The translations under genes were made by a program, and so were the position numbers. A DNA stretch of 64,000 bases from Bacillota bacterium (lineage in GTDB: Bacteria > Bacillota > Clostridia > Acetivibrionales > DSM-1351). Positions 25,301 through 32,323 of the stretch are shown here, in pieces. The stretch lies in contig JAEYHZ010000030.1 in assembly GCA_023409265.1 (NCBI GenBank), positions 135,632-199,631 on the forward strand, read 5' to 3'. The notes under the pieces were generated by a model, which was not told where the DNA came from, searched no databases, and worked only from the letters and a program-made list of their open reading frames with translations. Numbering within the stretch: position 1 is the stretch's first letter; each line of letters begins with the position of its first letter.

Positions 25301-26214
25301 TGAAGATCAAACAAACAGCTCCTTTAATACTGTTGGCCTTCATATGGGGATGCTATTACGTAGCAAGCCAAAAGGCCGTTTCTGAAATGTCGGTATTTAC
25401 GGTGGGGATTGTTATACGATTTATAACAATGCTGCTTCTGACTGCAATAATGATCAAAAGGCATGAGATAAAGCTGTTATTTAAAACAAAGGGAATTCTG
25501 TTGAGGTTGATTCTCATTGGTGTTCTTGGATTTTCCCTGGATTTAACTGCATTTATTGGTCTGAGTCTCTCACATGCAGGTGCCGGAACTGCTTTACTAA
25601 AATGTGATATTATATTTGTAAATCTGATGTCTGTAATAATTTACAAAGAGAAATTTACAAAGCTTGACTGGACTTATACCTTTATTATGCTCTTTGGTGT
25701 TCTGATGGTTATGGGCATTGATTTCAGCAAGTTTAAGATAGGGAATAAGGCTGATATATTCTTTATTTTAAGTGCCTTGTTTGTATCCATTAACGCTTTT
25801 GTAATTAAAAGCGTGCAGCTGCATAAGAAAAATCCTGCTGCTGATAATGTTGTTGCGTTTTATAATAATTTTATAACAATGCTTCTCTTTCTTGTTACCT
25901 CTGTTTTTATGGGAACAATGGGGCAGCTTGGACTGCTGGCCCGAAACAGACCGCTTTTAATAGCTGCACTGGCTGCAGGGTTAGGACAAACTCTTATTTA
26001 TATTGTTTATTATTATAATTTAAGGCGTTATCCTGTCTGGATAGTAAAAGTATTCCTGCTTTTAATGCCCATTGTGGCAACAATAGTAGCTTTCCTCCTT
26101 TTCGGAGATGTTATGGTTACCGGACAGTACATTGGTATGGCCATAGTATTGGCAGGCGCGTTTGGAATATTAATTGAGCAAAAGAAAAAGGCAGAAATGC
26201 ATAAGACAAATTAA
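25300..26214 (+). CDS. EamA/DMT-family transporter
   Basis: 304 residues with ten hydrophobic helices in two EamA repeats (LILLAFIWGCYYVASQKAVS at the start; LVLAGAFGILIEQ-like end). Members export small metabolites. It is translationally coupled to the transaldolase gene and ends the operon before a bidirectional terminator, so it probably exports the sulfonated end product (dihydroxypropanesulfonate or sulfolactate). An import role is less likely because the cluster already has an ABC importer. The substrate is inferred from context only. Confidence 0.82.
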   Translation: MKIKQTAPLILLAFIWGCYYVASQKAVSEMSVFTVGIVIRFITMLLLTAIMIKRHEIKLLFKTKGILLRLILIGVLGFSLDLTAFIGLSLSHAGAGTALLKCDIIFVNLMSVIIYKEKFTKLDWTYTFIMLFGVLMVMGIDFSKFKIGNKADIFFILSALFVSINAFVIKSVQLHKKNPAADNVVAFYNNFITMLLFLVTSVFMGTMGQLGLLARNRPLLIAALAAGLGQTLIYIVYYYNLRRYPVWIVKVFLLLMPIVATIVAFLLFGDVMVTGQYIGMAIVLAGAFGILIEQKKKAEMHKTN

Positions 26215-26224
26215 CCCTTGCATT

Positions 26225-26269
26225 AAGAAAACAGCTTCCTCACTTATTTTGTGAGGAAGCTGTTTTCTT
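26225..26269. terminator. Bidirectional terminator between convergent genes
   Basis: A perfect 19-bp stem AAGAAAACAGCTTCCTCAC / GTGAGGAAGCTGTTTTCTT with a seven-base loop. The poly-A and poly-T ends let it act on both strands, closing the + strand SQ operon and the - strand ROK gene. Confidence 0.9.
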
Positions 26270-26276
26270 AGTAGCA

Positions 26277-27506
26277 CTAATTTTTTACCTCTGTCAAACC
26301 GCCGTTTTCAAAGAAAAAGTTGATTATCGTTGAGGCAGGTCCCAGGGTTTCCAATTGCAGATTGAACTTACTGAAGGTTACCTTTTCATAGCCTGAATAA
26401 TTGGATATATGTGTATAGAGACTCTTGCGGAATTTATCATTCTCAAAAAGTTCTCCGTATAAAATTATTGATTTTGGATCAAAAAGGCACATGGAATTTT
26501 TAATTGCAATTGAGAGAAAGTAAATAGATCTGTCCAATATATCCTCTATCAACTTATCTCCGTCTTCATATGCTTTTATGATATTCCTTATATTTATATT
26601 TTCAGCGTTTCCTTCTGTATGTGAAAAGAGAGCAGGGGTCAGCTTGTCTGATAATATATCGGCTGCATTTCTCTCAATGGCGTCGTAACCGGCTATGGTC
26701 TCAAGACACCCCCTGTTTCCGCACTCACAGATTACACCGTTTGGATCGGAGATTATGTGACCAAGTTGAATGGCATTAAAGTCATATACGCTGAGCTTGT
26801 CCTGGTAGGAAACTCTTGCAGCACCTACACCGGGACCATACTTAATAAAAAGCATATCCCTGGGATGTTCCAAATGAGTGAAAAAGCTTTCACCATGCGC
26901 AAGAGAACATATGTTGTTTGTTAAAATAACAGGAACATTAAATCTTTTCTGAATGTATTCTACAACATTGACATTATCCTCCCAGACATTAAAGGATTTG
27001 ATGCTTATTCCGGCTCTGGAATTTACAATACCCTTAACACTTACACCAATACCAAGTATAGCTCTCGTTCTGTTAACATCGTAATTTTTAAGATGCTGCT
27101 CCAGAATTGTACACAGTTTATCCAATATTGCAGCAGATTTGCGATGACAATCGGCTGTAAATACGGTATCTTCAAAAAGGATATTATTATTTAGATCAGT
27201 ACACAGGATTTGAAATTTATTCATGCTGATATAAATACCAATAGTAGCGAATTTTCTCCTGTTTATATCCAGCAGGATTTCTTTACGGCCCTTTCGGTTA
27301 TTATTTTGTTCAACTGCCGATTCCACAAGAATTCCTTCGTTGATGAGATCAGTTGTAATCAAGGTAATAGCTGCCGGTGTTAAATTAAGTTTACTGGCAA
27401 TTTCCTTTCTTGAGATGCCACCCGAACGGTAAATCAAATAAAGGATTGAGCTCCGGTTTTTTATTTTGACTCCCAGCATATTTATTCCGTTTACTGCTTG
27501 ATCCAT
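26277..27506 (-). CDS. ROK-family transcriptional repressor
   Basis: 409 residues: an N-terminal winged helix (SGGISRKEIASKLNLTPAAITLITTDLINEGIL) followed by a ROK sugar-kinase-like domain with CECGNRGCLETIAGYDAIE, the ROK zinc-binding cysteine motif. It starts with ATG after GAGGTG. It is transcribed opposite to the catabolic genes and sits inside the cluster, so it is the likely SQ-responsive repressor (an SQ or sulfofructose effector is inferred). The kinase-domain phosphate-binding loop is poorly conserved, as in XylR/NagC-type regulators. Confidence 0.9.
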   Translation of the reverse strand: MDQAVNGINMLGVKIKNRSSILYLIYRSGGISRKEIASKLNLTPAAITLITTDLINEGILVESAVEQNNNRKGRKEILLDINRRKFATIGIYISMNKFQILCTDLNNNILFEDTVFTADCHRKSAAILDKLCTILEQHLKNYDVNRTRAILGIGVSVKGIVNSRAGISIKSFNVWEDNVNVVEYIQKRFNVPVILTNNICSLAHGESFFTHLEHPRDMLFIKYGPGVGAARVSYQDKLSVYDFNAIQLGHIISDPNGVICECGNRGCLETIAGYDAIERNAADILSDKLTPALFSHTEGNAENINIRNIIKAYEDGDKLIEDILDRSIYFLSIAIKNSMCLFDPKSIILYGELFENDKFRKSLYTHISNYSGYEKVTFSKFNLQLETLGPASTIINFFFENGGLTEVKN

Positions 27507-27575
27507 AATTTCACCTCTTTTCTTAAGATTATATTACTATTCATAAAAATAATAAGTTATGGAGAAGGCTACACT

Positions 27576-27736
27576 AGTGGTCTGTAACATCTAAAACGTG
27601 TATTGTCCAGCAAGGAAAATTTTCTCAGGGCTAGGCGGAGAAGGGCGGAATAATCGCTTTATTCCAACTGACGACAACGCAGTCCTGGGGAAATTTAACC
27701 GATGGCAATATATGAATTTAGATGTTACAGACTACT
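27576..27736. repeat. MITE-like 161-bp inverted-repeat element
   Basis: The ends AGTGGTCTGTAACATCTAAA and TTTAGATGTTACAGACTACT are inverted copies, 19 of 20 matching. The interior is also roughly self-complementary (TATTG-CC, AAATTTTC-CAGG arms) and ends in a central hairpin GGAATAA-TCGCT-TTATTCC, so the whole element would fold into one long hairpin. It codes for nothing. It lies between two - strand genes, and its right end covers the stop codon of the DUF4867-like gene. Size and structure fit a MITE or a transcribed structured element; I cannot check copy number. Confidence 0.65.
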
Positions 27737-28397
27737 AATATACTATTTCTATATTTTCTCCTGTTATACCGACAAAAGCACCTTTTGAAGCAGGAATACT
27801 ATCCTTGTGAGCTATTAACCATTTGTTCCGCATCCATAAAAGCCTGTCTTCTCCACACAAGGGAGCTGGTAATGAGGAGAGGGGGTCATTTGTTCCCTGA
27901 GCAAGTACGATGATGCTCTTAAAACCTTGCTCTGAGACCTTGCAGGGTGCAAAATGAAGTGTAGTTCCATATAGTTCAACAGCGGTATTGCCTGGTACAT
28001 AAAAAATCTCTGTTAATGTGCTTGGAAGCTGGTTATTCTTAATGTCTCTTACATCTGCCAAAATCAGCAGTAAATCCGTTACTGCAACATCTATTTCGGA
28101 ACATTTGTGATATTCAAGAGCATTAAGCCTGTTGCTGTTTCCATTGCAATAGCCTATCTGAATAGGCATGCTGCCGTAAAAAATATTGCCAAGCTCATTT
28201 GCAGCAGCTGTGTTCATTAAATCCTTGTCATTTGCCACATATACATTTCCTGAAGCAGGTACACTTATACTTTTCATAATTTCAATACATTCTGAAAAGT
28301 CATACCCTGTAATTACTTTTCCATACTTTGAAAATGCTTCGTCAAAGATACTGTTTATTTTCAGCTTGCGGTTACATTCCCTTAAATGGTTTAACAT
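27735..28397 (-). CDS. DUF4867-like protein
   Basis: 220 residues, no signal peptide or membrane segment. Seen: FSKYGKVITGYDFSECIEIM, a central DVAVTDLLLILADVRDI and NTAVELYGTTLHFAPCKV, which look like the beta-rich cupin or ureidoglycolate-lyase-like proteins collected under DUF4867. The N-terminal SD AAGGAG is six bases from the ATG. These proteins often travel with sugar-catabolic genes; here it lies between the ROK repressor and the SQ importer, divergent from the latter. An epimerase or mutarotase role on SQ would fit but is speculation. Confidence 0.65.
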   Translation of the reverse strand: MLNHLRECNRKLKINSIFDEAFSKYGKVITGYDFSECIEIMKSISVPASGNVYVANDKDLMNTAAANELGNIFYGSMPIQIGYCNGNSNRLNALEYHKCSEIDVAVTDLLLILADVRDIKNNQLPSTLTEIFYVPGNTAVELYGTTLHFAPCKVSEQGFKSIIVLAQGTNDPLSSLPAPLCGEDRLLWMRNKWLIAHKDSIPASKGAFVGITGENIEIVY

Positions 28398-28792
28398 AGG
28401 GTTCTCCTTATAAATTATAATATATTATTGAAAAATATAAAGCTATCTAATAATAATTTCTGGGAATTATTATCTTTCAATATGTCGTTGCAATAAAAGG
28501 AATTAATTATAAGAGTTAATAATATGAAAATTATTATGTAGATCAAGCCTTGTATAAAAGAATATCATAGTGGCATAAATCTTTCAATAATTGATATTAA
28601 AATAATTATAGAGTAATAAATAAACTTCTAATTTGAATTTATGTAAAAATATGCCGTCAATAATCATACCCTAAATAACTTGCAACAAATACATAATTAA
28701 AAAATTTAAACAATTAATCAAGTCTGTTTATTCACTATCAGATAAAAGGTGGAAAACATAGTCGAAAAAAATAAAAAAATCTCAAATACTAG

Positions 28793-28821
28793 TTTACTTT
28801 TAATAAAATATAATATATAAT
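28793..28821 (+). promoter_or_regulatory. Promoter of the SQ importer / sulfoquinovosidase operon
   Basis: TTTACT at 28793-28798, a 17-base spacer and TATAAT at 28816-28821. It gives a leader of about 240 bases before the solute-binding protein gene. The remainder of the gap from 28398 is AT-rich without an open frame. Confidence 0.6.
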
Positions 28822-28844
28822 TGCCATTGTAGATGAACGTTTTT

Positions 28845-28965
28845 GGTAAATATGTATAGCTGATTATAACTCAATTAATTAAGAGAATACTTAACTACTT
28901 TCATATTTACCGCCAAGTTCTATTTTTTTCTTCAATAAATTAAACCTTTTAATTTATTGAAGAAA
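28845..28965 (+). promoter_or_regulatory. Structured leader with two inverted repeats
   Basis: GGTAAATATG (28845-28854) pairs with CATATTTACC (28902-28911). Next, TTTCTTCAATAAATTAAA (28927-28944) pairs perfectly with its inverted copy at 28948-28965 over a three-base loop. The second is an 18-bp perfect palindrome downstream of the predicted start of transcription; it could be a repressor operator or an RNA hairpin. No T tract follows, so simple termination is unlikely. Confidence 0.55.
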
Positions 28966-29068
28966 TGGTGGAAATGCCTGTAGATTAGACTTGGGCCCGA
29001 TGTAAAAATCCATACAGACGGTGCAAATTTCAACTGGTAAAATAAAACTAGAAAGAAGGATAACAATT

Positions 29069-30388
29069 ATGGGAAAGACTATCAAGCGTATTGTGGCAGT
29101 AATGTTGGTTCTTACTATGACATTGGTTATTTTTGCAGCCTGTGGTAATTCTGAAGTCAGCAAATCAACAGTTTCAACCTCGGACTCAACAGCAGCAAAA
29201 ATAAATGACAGTTCCAAGCTGATTGAGATCACATTCCCAAGTATCTGGGTTGGAACAGACGGTAAAGCGAAAGGTTTTGGTCAAATGGTAGATTCATTTA
29301 ACAAGGAAAATGAATCAAAGATCAATGTAAAAATTGAAGAATATACTGATTATGATGCGTATGAGGACAAAATAAGGGCTATGATATCAACCGGAAATGC
29401 TCCTGACATATTTACATTTAAATCATTCGCAGATTTGCAGCTATACTCAAAGTCAGGTAAATTAATGGATTTGACAGCTCCATTGTCCGATAAGGAATGG
29501 TCTGACAAATTTGCAGAGGGAGTATTAAAGGCAGCTCAATATGAAGGTAAGAATTACGCTGTTCCTTATGAAAATGCGGTTATCGCAATCATGTTTAATA
29601 AAAAACTATTAAATGATGCAGGAATAGCTAACGTTCCCACAACCTATGAAGATCTGTGGAAAGCTTGTGATGCTTTAAAGGCAAAAGGTATTTTCCCTAC
29701 AACTCAAATGACAAATAAAAATGCATGGACTTCAATGCTGTGGTACTCATATGCACTGGCAGCGGTTGGTGGACAGGATGTTTATGAAAAAGGCCTGGAT
29801 GATCCTGCATTTGTAGAAGCAGCAAAGATTATGCAAAAAATGTTTACCTACACTTCCCCTGATGCTGTTGGAGCAGATGCTACCGTTGTAAACGGACATT
29901 TCTTTAATGAAAGAGCTGCTGTATATACCAATGGATCATGGATTTTATCAAGAATTAAAAAAGAAGGTGTTGCCGGCCTTTATGACAATATTGCTATCAG
30001 TGCAGGCCTTGGTTACAACGGCGGTCAGTCTGGAGCATATGTAAACGCTGTTCAGGCATACATAGCTGTTGGTAAGCAGGATGATCCGGAAAAGGAAGAG
30101 GCAATAGTCAAGTTCCTGAAATATATCTGTGATGTTGACAGGGTTACAGAATTGTCAAATTCATCAGGTTCAATATTTACAATCAAGTCTAAAATTACTG
30201 ATCAGACTGAAAAACTACAAGCTACTATGATTGAACAGAGTACTGCCGCACCATATATGATCGGAACCTTTGAGTCAACCATGCCTACAAAGGTAGTAAC
30301 AGCATTCCCCGCAGCACTTGAGGGTTTGGTACTTGGAGAATTCACTCCTGAGAAATTTGTTCAGGTATTAAAGGATGCAAATAAATAA
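29069..30388 (+). CDS. Sugar ABC transporter substrate-binding lipoprotein
   Basis: 440 residues with a lipoprotein signal: basic start, hydrophobic core and Cys25 in VIFAACGN, so it is anchored outside the membrane. The mature part has the family 1 solute-binding pattern (TGNAPDIFTFKSFADLQLYS; YAVPYENAVIAIMFNKKLLN). ATG at 29069 follows AGAAGGA by eight bases; the frame opens earlier. With two permease genes behind it, it is a CUT1-type importer. The ligand is probably SQ or SQ-glycerol, given the GH31 gene in the same operon (inference). Confidence 0.9.
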   Translation: MGKTIKRIVAVMLVLTMTLVIFAACGNSEVSKSTVSTSDSTAAKINDSSKLIEITFPSIWVGTDGKAKGFGQMVDSFNKENESKINVKIEEYTDYDAYEDKIRAMISTGNAPDIFTFKSFADLQLYSKSGKLMDLTAPLSDKEWSDKFAEGVLKAAQYEGKNYAVPYENAVIAIMFNKKLLNDAGIANVPTTYEDLWKACDALKAKGIFPTTQMTNKNAWTSMLWYSYALAAVGGQDVYEKGLDDPAFVEAAKIMQKMFTYTSPDAVGADATVVNGHFFNERAAVYTNGSWILSRIKKEGVAGLYDNIAISAGLGYNGGQSGAYVNAVQAYIAVGKQDDPEKEEAIVKFLKYICDVDRVTELSNSSGSIFTIKSKITDQTEKLQATMIEQSTAAPYMIGTFESTMPTKVVTAFPAALEGLVLGEFTPEKFVQVLKDANK

Positions 30389-30438
30389 TAATTAGTTTCG
30401 GACTAAAATAATTAATTATTGATTTGAACAATATAAAA

Positions 30439-30468
30439 ATTTTGGCAGGCTGAAAAGCCTGCCAAAAT
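30439..30468 (+). other. Intra-operon hairpin after the binding-protein gene
   Basis: A perfect 12-bp stem ATTTTGGCAGGC / GCCTGCCAAAAT with loop TGAAAA, 50 bases after the binding-protein stop and before the permease genes, without a T tract. Such hairpins often stabilise the binding-protein part of the mRNA, so that more of it is made than of the permeases. Confidence 0.65.
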
Positions 30469-30526
30469 ATAAATAACCACTATAATTATAATTTTCAAGT
30501 TGGTTTTGACGATGGAGGCAGGAGCG

Positions 30527-31399
30527 ATGGAAGTTAAAAAGCATGACATAAAAAACATCTGCATCTTTATATTGCCAGGGCTTGCACTATTTACCCTATT
30601 CTTTATTATACCTGTAGGGTATGTATCGGTTACCAGTCTTTTTGAATGGAATGGGATTACAGCGCCTATATTTAAAGGCTTATATAATTATAAAGATATC
30701 TTCGGTGATAAAGTGTTTTGGCGCAGTGTAAAAAATAATATTCTATGGGCTTTAGTTGCCGGGGGAGTGCAGGTTCCACTTGCAATGCTTATGGCATTAG
30801 TATTATCAAAAAAACCAAGGGGCTGGCAATTTTTTAGAACAGTATATTTTTTGCCACAGGTTATTTCAGGTATTGCTCTTGCGATGCTATGGTCGGCTAT
30901 GTACAACAGTGAATTCGGTTTGATAAACGGTTTGTTAAGAGCGGCAGGTCTGGGTGATTACGCTACAAACTGGCTGGGAAGTATAAAAACAGCTTTTCCC
31001 TGTATGCTTATTTATTGGGTATTTTACATTGGCTATTACATGGTTATAATGCTGGCTGATATAACCAATATTGATGAATGTTATTACGAGGCAGCCCAGA
31101 TTGACGGTGCTGACGGTATAAGACAGCATATTCATATTACAATACCCTTGATTAGAGGCTCTTTTCAAACCTGTGTTACTCTTGCTATGATTTTTGGGTT
31201 AAGGACATTTGAACAGGTGTATCTTCTGACTAACGGAGGGCCTGCCAACAGAACCTCCGTACTTGTACTTTATCTGTACAACCAAATGAAAACAAATAAC
31301 TATGGCGGAGCTAATGCTTCCAGTGTGATGCTCATATTGACAGGAGCCTGTGTTATTCTTATCATCCGTGGTGTATTTGCAAAAATCAATAAGGAGTAA
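30527..31399 (+). CDS. Sugar ABC transporter permease (MalF-type)
   Basis: 291 residues, six hydrophobic helices, with the permease EAA loop YYEAAQIDGADGIRQHIHITIP that contacts the ATPase. ATG at 30527 follows GGAGGCAGGAG; an ATG at 30512 is also open. The second permease starts 12 bases later. No ABC ATPase is encoded in this operon, so the importer presumably uses a shared MsmX-type ATPase from elsewhere, as is common for CUT1 systems in Firmicutes. Confidence 0.92.
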   Translation: MEVKKHDIKNICIFILPGLALFTLFFIIPVGYVSVTSLFEWNGITAPIFKGLYNYKDIFGDKVFWRSVKNNILWALVAGGVQVPLAMLMALVLSKKPRGWQFFRTVYFLPQVISGIALAMLWSAMYNSEFGLINGLLRAAGLGDYATNWLGSIKTAFPCMLIYWVFYIGYYMVIMLADITNIDECYYEAAQIDGADGIRQHIHITIPLIRGSFQTCVTLAMIFGLRTFEQVYLLTNGGPANRTSVLVLYLYNQMKTNNYGGANASSVMLILTGACVILIIRGVFAKINKE

Positions 31400-31411
31400 A
31401 GGAGGAGAAAT

Positions 31412-32281
31412 ATGTCGGCAAAAACTGATCAATCAATTGTGAAAGATAAAAAGAATATCAAGGATTATTTAGTATCAATTTTCAAATGGATTTTAATTAT
31501 CTTCTTTGCAGTATATACATTGTTTCCATTATTATGGCTGTTTATCACATCACTAAAAACAAATGCAGAATATTTCGATAATCCGTTTTCCTTACCTGCT
31601 GTACCCCAATGGCAGAATTATGTAAATGCATTTACACAGGCAAATTTAGGCAGAATGATATCCAATTCGGTTATTGTTGCCATACTTGCAACAGTGATTA
31701 ACGTTTTGGTTGCCTCAATGCTTTCTTACTGTATATCACGATTCAAGTTTAAAGGAAGGGAAACAATATTTACATTATTTTCAGTAGGTGTACTTGTTCC
31801 TCTTAATGCTCTTATGGTTCCTTATTTCACCATATTCAGCAAAATTGGTCTTGTGGACTCACTGGCTGCTTTAATTATTTTATATTCTGCTATCGGACTA
31901 CCAATTTCAACCTTTATTATACGTGGATTCATGGCAGGTTTTCCTGCTGAAATTGAAGAAGCAGCATATATTGACGGCAGCGGCTTTTATGGGAGATTCT
32001 TTAAAATGATTCTGCCCTTGACAAAAACAGGCCTTGTAACAGCAGCAACCTTTGAATTCATAACCTGCTGGAACGAGTTTGTTTATGCGAATCTGCTGAC
32101 CTCCTCCCCAATGACAAAGACTATACAGATAGGTATAAGATATTTTACAAACCAGTTTACTACGGATTATGTCTCTATGTACGCTGCAATTATCATAAGT
32201 ATAGCCCCAAGTATTATTGGTTATATGCTATTCCAAAAACAGGTTATATCAGGTTTGACAAGTGGCGCGGTAAAAGGTTGA
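31412..32281 (+). CDS. Sugar ABC transporter permease (MalG-type)
   Basis: 289 residues, six helices, with the EAA loop EIEEAAYIDGSGFYGRFFKMILP. It pairs with the upstream permease (12-base gap, GGAGG ribosome site) and with the substrate-binding lipoprotein. The sulfoquinovosidase gene begins 42 bases downstream in the same direction. Confidence 0.92.
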   Translation: MSAKTDQSIVKDKKNIKDYLVSIFKWILIIFFAVYTLFPLLWLFITSLKTNAEYFDNPFSLPAVPQWQNYVNAFTQANLGRMISNSVIVAILATVINVLVASMLSYCISRFKFKGRETIFTLFSVGVLVPLNALMVPYFTIFSKIGLVDSLAALIILYSAIGLPISTFIIRGFMAGFPAEIEEAAYIDGSGFYGRFFKMILPLTKTGLVTAATFEFITCWNEFVYANLLTSSPMTKTIQIGIRYFTNQFTTDYVSMYAAIIISIAPSIIGYMLFQKQVISGLTSGAVKG

Positions 32282-32323
32282 TACTTTTGGACCGCTTGAC
32301 CACAATATACCGGAGGGAGAAAT

